In this document: piece by piece, positions 52,768 through 62,374 of the stretch
Layout: the number at the start of each line of letters is the position of its first letter
Position numbering within the stretch: position 1 is the stretch's first letter
Assembly: GCA_017503865.1 (NCBI GenBank)
Contig: JAFVSI010000044.1
Location: forward strand, 1 to 64,000
Length of the DNA stretch: 64,000 bases
Source: Clostridia bacterium
GTDB taxonomy: Bacteria; Bacillota; Clostridia; Oscillospirales; CAG-272
Reading direction: 5' to 3'
Made by a program: the position numbers and the translations under genes
The notes under the pieces: generated by a model
What the model saw: the letters and a program-made list of their open reading frames with translations, nothing else
Told to the model about the DNA's origin: nothing
Databases searched by the model: none

Positions 52768-52872
52768 ATTACTAATCTCCTAATAGGTATATTTTGATTA
52801 TAACAAAAATTCCCTTGTATTTCAAGTACTTTATGTCGATAATCTTAATAGTAAATAAAATTCAAAAAGCTA

Positions 52873-52901
52873 TTGCAAAACAGATTAAAATCTGCTATAA
52901 T
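52873..52901 (+). promoter_or_regulatory. Promoter of the SRP RNA and dnaX
   Basis: TTGCAA (52873-52878) and TATAAT (52896-52901) with a 17-bp spacer, placing the transcript start near 52908. Confidence 0.8.
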
Positions 52902-52907
52902 ATATTA

Positions 52908-53238
52908 GCCGAGGAGAAATTCTCGCAATACAGCCGAGGCTGTGAAATAAGGCCATACCAGCCGGGGAATTAGCGGTGCCTTGTACCTGAAATCCGCTAC
53001 AGCAGGGGTTCATTCCTTTTTTGAGGATTTAGCTTTTACGGTCTTGTGTCGTGTCCTGCTGCGTTGAAGAATGGGTCTTACGCAATCGGTGATTGTGAAC
53101 CATGTCAGGTGGGGAACCAAGCAGCATTAAGCAGTTTAACTGATGTGCCGTGAGGTAGCCTGTTCGGAGCAGTAGGTACGAAGTTCGCGTAGGGGCGACA
53201 TTCGATCTAAAGGTGTATGGTCTTATTTTGCAGCCTAT
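52908..53238 (+). ncRNA. ffs: Signal recognition particle RNA, large bacterial (Alu-domain) type
   Basis: The conserved S-domain hairpin is seen as GTCAGGTGGGGAACCAAGCA at 53104-53123. The 5' end has two small hairpins (GAGAAATTCTC and ACAGCCGAGGCTGT), typical of the Alu domain. The long helix 5 is supported by AATAAGGCCATAC (5' side) pairing over 13 bp with GTATGGTCTTATT (3' side, ending at 53227) and by GTACCT with AGGTAC. The RNA targets nascent membrane proteins with Ffh. It lies directly before dnaX, as in Bacillus. The 3' end is estimated from the pairing and the T-run at 53238. Confidence 0.92.
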
Positions 53239-53260
53239 CTTTTTTATGGAGGTGAAAATT

Positions 53261-54880
53261 TTGCATCAAGCGTTGTATAGAAAGTGGCGTCCTGCCGTAT
53301 TTGATGATGTAAGCGGTCAGGATCATATTACCTCTGTTCTGAAATATGAGGTTCAAAACGTAAAATTTTCACACGCATATCTTTTTTGCGGTTCACGCGG
53401 TACCGGTAAAACAACTTGTGCAAAAATTCTTGCAAAGGCAGTCAACTGCGAGTCTCCTGTAAACGGAAATCCTTGCAACAAGTGTGCTTCTTGCCTCGCT
53501 ATTGATAACGGAACTGCTACCGACGTTCTCGAAATGGACGCTGCATCAAACAACAGCGTTGAAAATATCAGAGATATTCGTGATGAGGTTGTATACACTC
53601 CTTCATTACTAAAATACCGTGTTTATATCGTCGACGAGGTTCATATGCTTACGGGAAGTGCATTCAACGCACTTTTGAAAACGCTTGAGGAACCGCCCTC
53701 ACACGTTGTTTTTATTCTTGCAACTACTGAACTTCATAAGCTTCCAGCTACAATTATATCACGTTGTCAGCGTTTCGATTTCAGAAGAATAACCGTCAGC
53801 GATATTATGGCACGCCTTGCTCACATTGCGAGAAATGAGGGTATTACTGCAGATAACAATGCTCTTAGAATGATTGCAAAATATTCACAAGGCGGACTAA
53901 GAGACGCAATAAGCCTTCTTGAGCTTTGTGCAGGTAACCGAACCTCACTTACACTTGACGATGTTGTTGAAACAATAGGATCCATTTCAAACGATACCAT
54001 TATAGAGCTTCTTTATGCGGTAAGTCAAAAGAATTTTGACGTTATTTTTTCGGTCGTTAACGACATGGTAAACTCTTCGAAAGACATTTCCGTTTTCTTC
54101 AATGACCTTATCGCTTATTGTAGAAATTTACTTGTTTTCAAGACGTCCTCAAAGGCTGATGAGTATCTTGATCTTACTGACAGTGAAAAACAGCAATATT
54201 TAAGCACTGCATCTCTTTTTTCTAAGGAGACGTTGCTATATTTCATTAAAATACTTAACGACTCACTTTACGTTATGCTAAAGTCGACATACACAAAACG
54301 TTACGTCGCGGAGATGGCACTTATAAGAATGAGCGATGACAGTCTTGACACTTCAACTGATGCACTGTCGTCAAGACTTGCCAAGCTTGAAACAAAGCTT
54401 TCAACAATCAATGTTTCTACTCAAGTCGTTAATAACGTTCCTCAGATAGCTGTTACTGAGCAGCCTAAAGCAACTAACGTAACAACGTCGACTGTAAACG
54501 ACGTTACACCTGAGAACACGGTAAAGATTACAGATGATAAACCAACTGTCGATCAAAAAAAGAATACAACCGCCAAAGACAAGCTAATAAGAGGGTGGGT
54601 TGATATGATCGACAGTATAGAATCAAACGAACCGGGTGTTTTGTCGGTATTGAAAAATAACGCTAAAGCTTATTTAAAGCCTGACGGACACGTTTCAATA
54701 AGATTTAAAACCACCTGGTCGTTTAATATGTTTAATCAATCAAGCTTAAGAACGATAGTTTCTTCAAAGCTTAGCGAGCTTTTAAACAAGCAGTTGACCG
54801 AGAACGAAATTGAATATATCGTCAATGAGTCGATTATAGACAATAGCGATGACCTTGATGAACTTTATGAATTAAATTAA
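53261..54880 (+). CDS. dnaX: DNA polymerase III subunits gamma/tau
   Basis: A 539-residue clamp-loader ATPase. The start QALYRKWRP is the family's usual opening; Walker A is GSRGTGKTT, the zinc module has CNKCASC, Walker B is VDEVHML and the sensor region LEEPPSHVVFILATTE. The C-terminal third (from about 365) is a Thr/Val-rich linker and a tau-type tail. I chose TTG 53261, 7 nt after GGAGGT; in-frame ATGs at 53213 and 53246 fall in the SRP RNA or in the ribosome binding site. The first gene of dnaX-ebfC-recR. Confidence 0.96.
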   Translation: MHQALYRKWRPAVFDDVSGQDHITSVLKYEVQNVKFSHAYLFCGSRGTGKTTCAKILAKAVNCESPVNGNPCNKCASCLAIDNGTATDVLEMDAASNNSVENIRDIRDEVVYTPSLLKYRVYIVDEVHMLTGSAFNALLKTLEEPPSHVVFILATTELHKLPATIISRCQRFDFRRITVSDIMARLAHIARNEGITADNNALRMIAKYSQGGLRDAISLLELCAGNRTSLTLDDVVETIGSISNDTIIELLYAVSQKNFDVIFSVVNDMVNSSKDISVFFNDLIAYCRNLLVFKTSSKADEYLDLTDSEKQQYLSTASLFSKETLLYFIKILNDSLYVMLKSTYTKRYVAEMALIRMSDDSLDTSTDALSSRLAKLETKLSTINVSTQVVNNVPQIAVTEQPKATNVTTSTVNDVTPENTVKITDDKPTVDQKKNTTAKDKLIRGWVDMIDSIESNEPGVLSVLKNNAKAYLKPDGHVSIRFKTTWSFNMFNQSSLRTIVSSKLSELLNKQLTENEIEYIVNESIIDNSDDLDELYELN

Positions 54881-54899
54881 ATCAAAAGGAGAAACAAAT

Positions 54900-55247
54900 A
54901 TGAGAGCAAATATACCTAAGGGAATGGGCGGCGGTCCTCAGAATATGAGTGCAATGCTTCGTCAGGCTCAAAAGATGCAAGAGGATATGGAAGCACTTCA
55001 GGCTGACCTTGACTCGAGAGAATATGACATTAGTGCAGGTGGCGGTGTCGTTGAAGTTAAGATAAACGGTAAAAAGGAAGTTTTAAGCATTGACATCAAG
55101 CCCGAGATAGTTGATCCCGATGATATTGAAACTCTTTCCGACATTCTCGTAGCAGCTGTCAACGAGGCAATAAAGAGAGTTGAAGAAACAAACAGTGCAG
55201 AAATGTCGAAAATCACCGGCAGCGTAGGGCTTCCCGGTCTCTTCTGA
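54900..55247 (+). CDS. ebfC: YbaB/EbfC-family nucleoid-associated protein
   Basis: A 115-residue DNA-binding protein. The N-terminal helix LRQAQKMQEDMEALQADL and the beta core VVEVKINGKKEVLSIDI are family hallmarks. It usually sits between dnaX and recR, as here, 19 bp after dnaX and 1 bp before recR. Confidence 0.95.
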   Translation: MRANIPKGMGGGPQNMSAMLRQAQKMQEDMEALQADLDSREYDISAGGGVVEVKINGKKEVLSIDIKPEIVDPDDIETLSDILVAAVNEAIKRVEETNSAEMSKITGSVGLPGLF

Positions 55248-55248
55248 T

Positions 55249-55848
55249 ATGGCGGATTACATAGAATCTCTTGAAAGACTTGCCGAGCATTTTGCAAGAC
55301 TTCAAGGAGTTGGAAAAAAATCTGCTATGCGTATGGCATACTCGATTCTCGATTTTGACAATGAGGTAGTCGAGGACTTTGCAAAAGCACTCATAGATGC
55401 AAAGCAGAAAATACACGAGTGCCCTATTTGCGGAAATCTTACTGACAAGGACTCTTGCTTCGTATGTAACGATCTTATGAGAGACAAAGGCATTATTTGC
55501 GTTGTTGAGGACGTAAAGGCACTCCTGTCCATTGAAAAAGTAAGGGAATTTAAAGGTGTCTATCACGTTCTTCACGGTGCTATTTCACCTGTAAACGGAA
55601 TAACGCCCGATAAGATCCGTTTCCGCGAGCTAATTGAGCGAGTGGGAACGGAGGATGTTTCCGAAGTTATTATCGCAACTAATCCTACGCCAGACGGCGA
55701 AGTAACCGCAATGTATATTTCAAAGTATCTTAAACCGCTCGGTGTCAGGGTAACAAGACTTGCTTACGGTATTCCTGTAGGCTCCGAGCTTGAATATACC
55801 GATGAAATTACTCTTGGCAGAGCACTTGACGGAAGACGCGACTTATAA
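55249..55848 (+). CDS. recR: Recombination protein RecR
   Basis: A 199-residue protein of normal length that works with RecO to load RecA on gaps. An N-terminal helix-hairpin-helix (LQGVGKKSAMRMA), a zinc finger (CPICGNLTDKDSCFVC), a Toprim domain (ICVVEDVKALLSIE) and the C-terminal LPVGSELEY-like motif (IPVGSELEYTDEITLGRAL) are present. It ends the SRP RNA-dnaX-ebfC-recR transcript. Confidence 0.97.
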   Translation: MADYIESLERLAEHFARLQGVGKKSAMRMAYSILDFDNEVVEDFAKALIDAKQKIHECPICGNLTDKDSCFVCNDLMRDKGIICVVEDVKALLSIEKVREFKGVYHVLHGAISPVNGITPDKIRFRELIERVGTEDVSEVIIATNPTPDGEVTAMYISKYLKPLGVRVTRLAYGIPVGSELEYTDEITLGRALDGRRDL

Positions 55849-55856
55849 GTAAATTT

Positions 55857-55890
55857 AAGCCAACCCATTTATGGGTTGGCTTCATTTTTT
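55857..55890 (+). terminator. Terminator of the dnaX-ebfC-recR operon
   Basis: A 12-bp stem (AAGCCAACCCAT with ATGGGTTGGCTT), 2-nt loop and CATTTTTTTC. The stop codon of the convergent PBP gene (55869-55871) lies in the loop. Confidence 0.88.
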
Positions 55891-58322
55891 TCTTCTTTCC
55901 ACATAAAATAATTAAAATGCTCTCTGCAGTAACAGTTGACTTGCTTATCTGTTCGGCTAACACCTGAAAAATTGCCGTTTGGAATTAAATTTGAATAAAA
56001 AGGAAGTGACGAGGCTGTTTCAGGTTGCGTAGTCTTACCTATATTTCTCCAGACATATTGTGCGTCAGAAATATAAACCTGGCACGGAAAAGTACGCTTA
56101 ACGTTTATTAAACCGACCGAAATAATGTTTTCCTTTGGACATTCATTAGCAGCAATACATTCAGTCACGGCATCATATTCTACCATTACGTGTATATTAC
56201 AATAATCCTTTGGAACCGTCCCTCTCACAAAGTAACCTATCTCAGCTCGGCTACCGCGAATATCAGACATACAAGCCTCAGTTAAAAGCTTACCCGAATC
56301 TGCACAGTACTTAGCTTCAACAATATTATTACTGAAGCTGAATTTTAAAGTATCATTTTTATTTCTTTCCTTCTCGTGAAGAAGAGCAACTATCTCATCC
56401 CATATTTTGTTACAGGATTTTCCGTTATAATCCGCAAGACTTTTAGGGTACTCGTAACCAAGCCAAGTACCGCAAATATAGTAAGGAGAATATCCTATAA
56501 ACCACTTGTCATAATTGTTTTGAGTAGTACCTGTTTTTCCCGCAACGTCAAGCCATCTATCAACGTTCATTTCCTTAGCAGTGCCATTCGTTATAACGTT
56601 TTGAAGCATCATTGTCATAATGTCAGCATTTTCCTCACTGATTATCGACTCACCTTTATACTCTTTTGATAATATCTCGTTACCGGATATATCAACAACC
56701 TTCAAATATGAACGAAAGTCATTGTATATTCCTTTATTAGCGAAAATCGAGTAAGCTGCCGTAGTTTCCCTAAGTGTCACTCCGTAATTAAACTGACCTA
56801 ATGCAAGAGCCGCGTAATCCATATCGGTAACTGAGTTTCCGTTTTTATCGTTGCCTTTTAAAATTAAACTTTTCATATTTAATTTGTTATACAAAAACTC
56901 AAATGAAGTCTCAAGACCTACGTCGTCTAAAACGCTTACGGAAACCGTATTTATAGAATTCTCAAGAGCATAGTTTATATTTGTAAGACCTCTGTAAACT
57001 CCCGACGCATTTTTAGGCCACGTCGAATATTTAGTTCCTTGAGAGTTTACGTTAAATCTTATTGGTACGTCATCATAAACACTTGCCCAATTTATCTTAC
57101 CACCTTCAAGTGCCGGAGCGTAAACCGACAAAGGTTTTATTACAGAACCCGCAGGACGAACTGTTTGCGTTGCAAAGTTCTGCACTCTATTCGCGTTTTT
57201 CTCACCGATTGCTCCAGCTACGCCTAATATATCTCCGGTTTTTGGATCTATTACGATTGTAGCAGATTGCGGCATCTCGCTATTGGTCGATTTATAAAAA
57301 TTCTCCTCTTCCGAATAATATTTATCAAGCAAATCCTGCACATCTTTGTCCATTGCCATATAAATCCTAAGACCGCCTGTATAAAGCAAGAGATTTGCAA
57401 CCGAGCGGCTGTATCCTCTCTCAGTCATCAAGTCATTGATGACGTCCTCAATCACCATATCAACGTACCAAGAATTTACAGTACCGGTTTCATATGTGTT
57501 CACGTTTAGTACTATATCATCGTTTATAGCACTCGTATATTCGTCACCGTCAATATAGCCTTGTTCAAGCATTTCTCCAAGAATAAGATCTCGTCTCTTT
57601 CTATTATTCTCAGGATTCCTTATAGGATCGTAATAGGTGGGGCTGTTTGTAATTGCCGCAATTGTAGCACATTCTGATAAAGTTAACTCACTTATGTCCT
57701 TGGAATAATAGTATTCCGCAGCAGCACCAACACCAAAGCATCCCTGCGACAAATTGATCACGTTCAGATACATAGTAAGTATCTCTCTTTTGTCCATCTT
57801 TGTTTCGAGATCAAGTGCCCAATATATTTCCTGTAGCTTTCGTTGAAAAGAATATTCATCATTATCGGTAACGTTTTTTATCAGCTGCTGAGTTATTGTC
57901 GAGCCGCCGTAGCTGTTACTGAATTTTAAAAAATAATTTACACCCGCAGAAAGCGTTCTTTTCCAATCAACCCCGCTGTGTGTGAAAAAACGTTTATCCT
58001 CGATACTTACAAACGCATTTATAAGATTTTTCGGCAATTGTTCATAACTCACACTCTTACACTTATAAGAACTGTATAGCTCCTTGCTTGAAATTTCGCA
58101 AAGCTTTCCCACTCTGTTTTCTCTATCACTGAACTCATAATAATACAGCTTTGTTGAGGCACCGTTACCAAGAGGCGAAAATAGAGTCTCATCAACGCTC
58201 TTGTCAATGTGTTTTTCAATATATATCGCAAACACGAGTCCAACCACACTTGAAGTTATTATTAAAAGTATCAGAAGTATAAGTAAAGGGCGGATAATAA
58301 ATTTTTTTAATATTGATTTCAT
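55869..58322 (-). CDS. Class A penicillin-binding protein (PBP1A-type)
   Basis: An 817-residue bifunctional peptidoglycan synthase. One N-terminal membrane helix (residues about 8-34) anchors it. The GT51 glycosyltransferase has the catalytic Glu108 in SIEDKRFF and GGSTITQQL; the transpeptidase has Ser393 in SVIK, SIN at 456-458 and KTGTT near 600. The C-terminal 150 residues, with several cysteines, form an extra extracellular part not recognised. Members polymerise and cross-link wall strands. A GAGG site precedes the ATG. Confidence 0.94.
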   Translation of the reverse strand: MKSILKKFIIRPLLILLILLIITSSVVGLVFAIYIEKHIDKSVDETLFSPLGNGASTKLYYYEFSDRENRVGKLCEISSKELYSSYKCKSVSYEQLPKNLINAFVSIEDKRFFTHSGVDWKRTLSAGVNYFLKFSNSYGGSTITQQLIKNVTDNDEYSFQRKLQEIYWALDLETKMDKREILTMYLNVINLSQGCFGVGAAAEYYYSKDISELTLSECATIAAITNSPTYYDPIRNPENNRKRRDLILGEMLEQGYIDGDEYTSAINDDIVLNVNTYETGTVNSWYVDMVIEDVINDLMTERGYSRSVANLLLYTGGLRIYMAMDKDVQDLLDKYYSEEENFYKSTNSEMPQSATIVIDPKTGDILGVAGAIGEKNANRVQNFATQTVRPAGSVIKPLSVYAPALEGGKINWASVYDDVPIRFNVNSQGTKYSTWPKNASGVYRGLTNINYALENSINTVSVSVLDDVGLETSFEFLYNKLNMKSLILKGNDKNGNSVTDMDYAALALGQFNYGVTLRETTAAYSIFANKGIYNDFRSYLKVVDISGNEILSKEYKGESIISEENADIMTMMLQNVITNGTAKEMNVDRWLDVAGKTGTTQNNYDKWFIGYSPYYICGTWLGYEYPKSLADYNGKSCNKIWDEIVALLHEKERNKNDTLKFSFSNNIVEAKYCADSGKLLTEACMSDIRGSRAEIGYFVRGTVPKDYCNIHVMVEYDAVTECIAANECPKENIISVGLINVKRTFPCQVYISDAQYVWRNIGKTTQPETASSLPFYSNLIPNGNFSGVSRTDKQVNCYCREHFNYFMWKEEKNEANP

Positions 58323-58426
58323 AAATTCCTCGGCTTCTTTTAAATGATAATTCTATTATTAGCTCTAAAATGAATATCTAATCATTATAAAGACAATAAT
58401 AAGTTATCTTTATTGGAGGGATACTT

Positions 58427-58843
58427 ATGAAAAACGAAAGTAAGTCGTTAATTATACTTTGCTTTTACGTAATCGTTATGGTCGGTGTTTTAGTGCTATC
58501 TGTTTATATATTAAATAAACCTTCTGAAAACGTACAAATCGACACGGGCTTAAACGCATACGTTTCAAAAGAAGAAGAAACAAAAATAATATACGTTCCA
58601 ATATACTCCGAAATCACGAGCGAAAATGAAGAAACTACAACACAGCCGCAAAGAATTAAATACTTTACGGTAAAAAGCTACGGTGAAAAAATCGGAATTT
58701 TTAATGAAGAAGAAACTCTTGTTGACGTTATTGAAGTATATACAAAAACCCTTCCCAAAGCAGATAGAGAACTGCTTGAGAAGGGAATTGTGGTATTTAG
58801 TGATGTTGAGCTTCGGTCAATTATCGAGGATTATACAGGATAA
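58427..58843 (+). CDS. BofC-like C-terminal domain protein, single membrane helix
   Basis: A 138-residue protein with an N-terminal membrane helix (about 8-30), a polar linker and a C-terminal domain from about 80 on: YFTVKSYGEKIGIFN, DVIEVYTKTLPKADRELLEKGI and a terminal IEDYTG. This matches the C-terminal domain of BofC, the forespore regulator of sigma-K checkpoint protease SpoIVB, and related clostridial proteins without that role. It abuts the convergent dnaE, ending one base before the dnaE stop. Confidence 0.75.
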   Translation: MKNESKSLIILCFYVIVMVGVLVLSVYILNKPSENVQIDTGLNAYVSKEEETKIIYVPIYSEITSENEETTTQPQRIKYFTVKSYGEKIGIFNEEETLVDVIEVYTKTLPKADRELLEKGIVVFSDVELRSIIEDYTG

Positions 58844-61800
58844 TTATTTTAGTACAACGTTATCTTTACCGAGAAGCTCACAAAGCTCCGAAAGAACAAA
58901 ATCCGAAAGCGATATGCCGTTGCTGTACGAAATATACTTCTTCGTAGCATCGTTAAAGAATATAACCTGTGTGGTACCACCGAAAATATCAACAAGATTT
59001 AAAGCCTTCAAATATTTTTGACATTCCATATCGGGAACCTTTAAATAGATTTTTTTAGGCTTTGTTGGAAGCTCTATTTTAGAGCTTCCTTTTTCTTTTT
59101 CTGACTTTATCTCAGGTTCTCGTTTTATTTGGGGTTCTACAAACCTCGTATTATCCACAAGCTCGTCAATACTTGAGACAATTATTCGCGGTGACTCATC
59201 GTCACGTATCGAGAGTGTTCCTTCGATAGAAAGCGGAGCATCGATTCGAAGGTTTTGTATGAATCTTGCATACTTATCAGCAAACAAAATGCATTCTATC
59301 TCACCAAATCTATCCTCGACAGTAACAAAAGCCATTTTCTCGTTTCGCTTAGTTGTTTTAACAGTCACTGACGTCACCATAGCAGCAATTTTAACAGATT
59401 TTTTATCGTTAAGTTCTGCGTCGCTATGAAGAAATGAAAGGTTATTAAGGGCGAGATATTTCGCGTGTTTACCATAGCTCTCAATTGGGTGTCCCGAAAA
59501 ATACATTCCCGAACTCTCCCTCTCGAGTGCCAAAAGCTCCTTTAGCGAGAATTCAGCAATATTAGGATATTCAAACTTCGGTTGTTCGATAGACGTTCCC
59601 AAAACCTGAGGCATAGAAAACATATCAAGCTGTCCAGATATATTATTGCGATTCTTTTCAGTTTGTTGATCAATAATCTTTTCGTACGAATTAAGAAGAC
59701 GGCTTCTATAAACACCAAGATTATCAAAAGCACCTGACTTTATAAGAGTCTCGACCATTCGCTTGTTTATATCATATTCGCTCATTCGCTCAACAAAGTC
59801 CTCAAAGCTTGAAAACGCTCGTCTTCGACGCTCGGATATAATGTTTTCGACAAATTGCTTACCTACGTTCTTAAGAGCTTGCAAACCGAAAACTATATCC
59901 TTACCCTTAGCGGTAAAATAAACGCCACTCGCATTGATATCGGGGGGAAGAACGTTGATTCCAAGCTTTTGACACTCAGCAATATACTCGGCAAGCTTTG
60001 TTAAATTGTCTTGAACAGAAGTCAAAAGTGCCGCCATATATTCGGTAGGGTAGTGTGCCTTTAAATAAGCGGTTTGATAAGAAATTATCGCATAAGCGGT
60101 CGCGTGGCTCTTATTAAAGGCATAATTTGCAAAAGAAGTAAGCTCGTCAAAAAGCTCGCCCGCAAGTGCTTTGTCGATGTTTCTTTCGATAGCACCGTTT
60201 AAAAAAGAATCTCTTTCTGCATTAAGAAGCTCTGCCTTTTTCTTTGCCATTGCACGTCTTACAATGTCAGCGTGACCGAAGGTAAAACCTGCGACCTCTC
60301 GACAGATACTCATCACCTGCTCCTGATATACGATACAGCCATAGGTCGAGGATAGGATAGGCTCAAGACACTCGATAGAATATTTTATCTTGTCAGGATT
60401 GTGCCTTCCTTCGATGTATTTCGGAATAGAATCCATAGGTCCCGGACGGTAAAGTGCTATAGCCGCAATAATATCGTCAAACCTCGAGGGCATAAGCTCA
60501 GAAAGCACCTGACGCATTCCATCGGATTCGAGCTGAAACAGACCGAGAGTATTTCCGCTTGAAAGTAACTCATAGGTCTTTTTATCATCAAAGGGAATTT
60601 TATTTAAATCAAAGCTGCTGTCGTTTTCTGCTATAGCCTTGACGGTATCATCAACTATTGTCAAATACCTAAGTCCAAGAAAGTCAAACTTTATTAGTCC
60701 GAGACTTGCCGAGGTATTCATATCAAACTGGGTAACTATTGCGTCCTTACTTGTGGCAAGAGGAACGAAGCTTGAGATCGGTTTTTCGGTCACAACAAGT
60801 CCTGCCGCGTGAATAGTAATATTTCTCGGCATTCCTTCAATAGCCATAGCAGTATCAATAAGCTTCTTGTTTTGATCCGATTCCTCATATAGCTCTCTTA
60901 AAGCTCTCTGCTTTAAAGCACTCTTAATAGTTACACCGAGGTCTCTTGGAATTGCCTTAGCAACCTTATCAACATCAGCATACGACATTCCGAGTGCTCG
61001 ACCAACGTCTCTTACAGCCGCCTTTGCTGCAAGTGTACCGAAAGCTATGATCTGCGAAACGTTATCAGCACCGTACCTTTCGTACATATACTGAATAACC
61101 TCGTCTCGCCTGTTATAGCAAAAGTCAACGTCAATATCAGGCATACTGACTCGCTCGGGATTCAAAAATCGCTCAAAGAAGAGATCAAATTCAATAGAGT
61201 CAACATCGGTAATTCCTATAAGATAGGCGACTATACTACCCGCTCCCGAGCCTCTTCCAGGGCCTACGGGAATTCCTTTTCGCTTAGCATAGTTTACGTA
61301 GTCCTCAACAATCAAAAAATAATCGGAATAGCCCATGCTCTCAATAGTACTGAGCTCATATTCTATTCTATCTGTGTACTCTTCCTTTGAGTGCTTAGAG
61401 AAGGTTATCTTGCCCTCTCGCACCTTGCTTTCAAAGCCTTTTAATGTAAGCTCTCGAAGTAATTCAGCGGGACTCTTACCGTCAGGAGTTTTATATGAGG
61501 GAAGGAGCATACCGTCAAATTTGAAATCAAAATTGCACATATTGGCAATCTTGACGGTGTTTTCAATAGCACCTTCATATTTACCGAAAAGCATCTCCAT
61601 TTCATCGGTAGTCTTATAATAAAACTCGTCAGTCTCAAAGCCGATTGGGCGTCCGTCAGTTATAACATTATTGGTTTGAATGCACATAAGAACAGCTTGC
61701 ATCTCGGCATCATTTCGTCTTAGATAATGACAGTCGTTTGTAGCAACGAGACCTAAATCGCATTCCTCAGCAAGAGAAACGAGGGAGGGAAGTATTTGAA

Positions 61801-62347
61801 TTTGCTCAGCTATGCCATGATTTTGAATTTCAATATAGAAATTATCCTTTCCAAATATGTCCTTCATTTTTAAGGCATATTCCTTTGCGGCATCATAATT
61901 GCCCTTTGAAAGCTCCCTCGGGATTTTACCTGCAAGACAGGCAGACAAAGCAATAAGTCCTTCGCTGTGGTCGCGTAAAAGCTCTTCGTCTATTCTCGGT
62001 CTCGAATAAAAACCTTCTGTAAAGCCCTTAGAGACCATATATATTAAATTTTTATATCCCGTCTCGTTTTTACATAGAAGAACAAGATGGTACGGTCTTG
62101 CATCAGCACTACCTTTGCTAAATCTTGACCCTTGGGCACAGTAGACCTCACAGCCAATAATAGGCTTTATATTTTCAGCCTTGCAAGCGTTATAAAAATC
62201 GACCACACCGTACATAACACCGTGATCGGTTATAGCGACGGCGGTATGACCGCATTCTGCCGCTCTTTTCGGTATATCTGCTATGCGACAGGCACCGTCA
62301 AGAAGGCTGTATTCACTATGAAGATGAAGGTGGACAAATTCCGACAT
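58844..62347 (-). CDS. dnaE: DNA polymerase III alpha subunit, DnaE type
   Basis: A 1167-residue replicative polymerase. The N-terminal PHP domain begins FVHLHLHSEYSLLDGACRI; the palm carries PDIDVDFCYNRRDEV near residue 395 with the catalytic Asp residues; GPGRGSGAGSIVAYL lies just before; FNKSHATAYAIISYQTAYLK is in the fingers; an OB fold (VKIAAMVTSVTVKTTKRNEK) sits near 1000. In Firmicutes DnaE extends primers before handing over to PolC. ATG 62347 has GGAG in front; an in-frame TTG at 62359 overlaps that site. It follows whiA. Confidence 0.97.
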   Translation of the reverse strand: MSEFVHLHLHSEYSLLDGACRIADIPKRAAECGHTAVAITDHGVMYGVVDFYNACKAENIKPIIGCEVYCAQGSRFSKGSADARPYHLVLLCKNETGYKNLIYMVSKGFTEGFYSRPRIDEELLRDHSEGLIALSACLAGKIPRELSKGNYDAAKEYALKMKDIFGKDNFYIEIQNHGIAEQIQILPSLVSLAEECDLGLVATNDCHYLRRNDAEMQAVLMCIQTNNVITDGRPIGFETDEFYYKTTDEMEMLFGKYEGAIENTVKIANMCNFDFKFDGMLLPSYKTPDGKSPAELLRELTLKGFESKVREGKITFSKHSKEEYTDRIEYELSTIESMGYSDYFLIVEDYVNYAKRKGIPVGPGRGSGAGSIVAYLIGITDVDSIEFDLFFERFLNPERVSMPDIDVDFCYNRRDEVIQYMYERYGADNVSQIIAFGTLAAKAAVRDVGRALGMSYADVDKVAKAIPRDLGVTIKSALKQRALRELYEESDQNKKLIDTAMAIEGMPRNITIHAAGLVVTEKPISSFVPLATSKDAIVTQFDMNTSASLGLIKFDFLGLRYLTIVDDTVKAIAENDSSFDLNKIPFDDKKTYELLSSGNTLGLFQLESDGMRQVLSELMPSRFDDIIAAIALYRPGPMDSIPKYIEGRHNPDKIKYSIECLEPILSSTYGCIVYQEQVMSICREVAGFTFGHADIVRRAMAKKKAELLNAERDSFLNGAIERNIDKALAGELFDELTSFANYAFNKSHATAYAIISYQTAYLKAHYPTEYMAALLTSVQDNLTKLAEYIAECQKLGINVLPPDINASGVYFTAKGKDIVFGLQALKNVGKQFVENIISERRRRAFSSFEDFVERMSEYDINKRMVETLIKSGAFDNLGVYRSRLLNSYEKIIDQQTEKNRNNISGQLDMFSMPQVLGTSIEQPKFEYPNIAEFSLKELLALERESSGMYFSGHPIESYGKHAKYLALNNLSFLHSDAELNDKKSVKIAAMVTSVTVKTTKRNEKMAFVTVEDRFGEIECILFADKYARFIQNLRIDAPLSIEGTLSIRDDESPRIIVSSIDELVDNTRFVEPQIKREPEIKSEKEKGSSKIELPTKPKKIYLKVPDMECQKYLKALNLVDIFGGTTQVIFFNDATKKYISYSNGISLSDFVLSELCELLGKDNVVLK

Positions 62348-62374
62348 ATTGATCTCCAATTTAAACTTCTAAAT

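Noticed and set aside
53213..53260. Upstream in-frame ATG codons for dnaX
   Set aside because: They lie within the SRP RNA or its 3' flank and the ribosome binding site; the TTG at 53261 fits family length.
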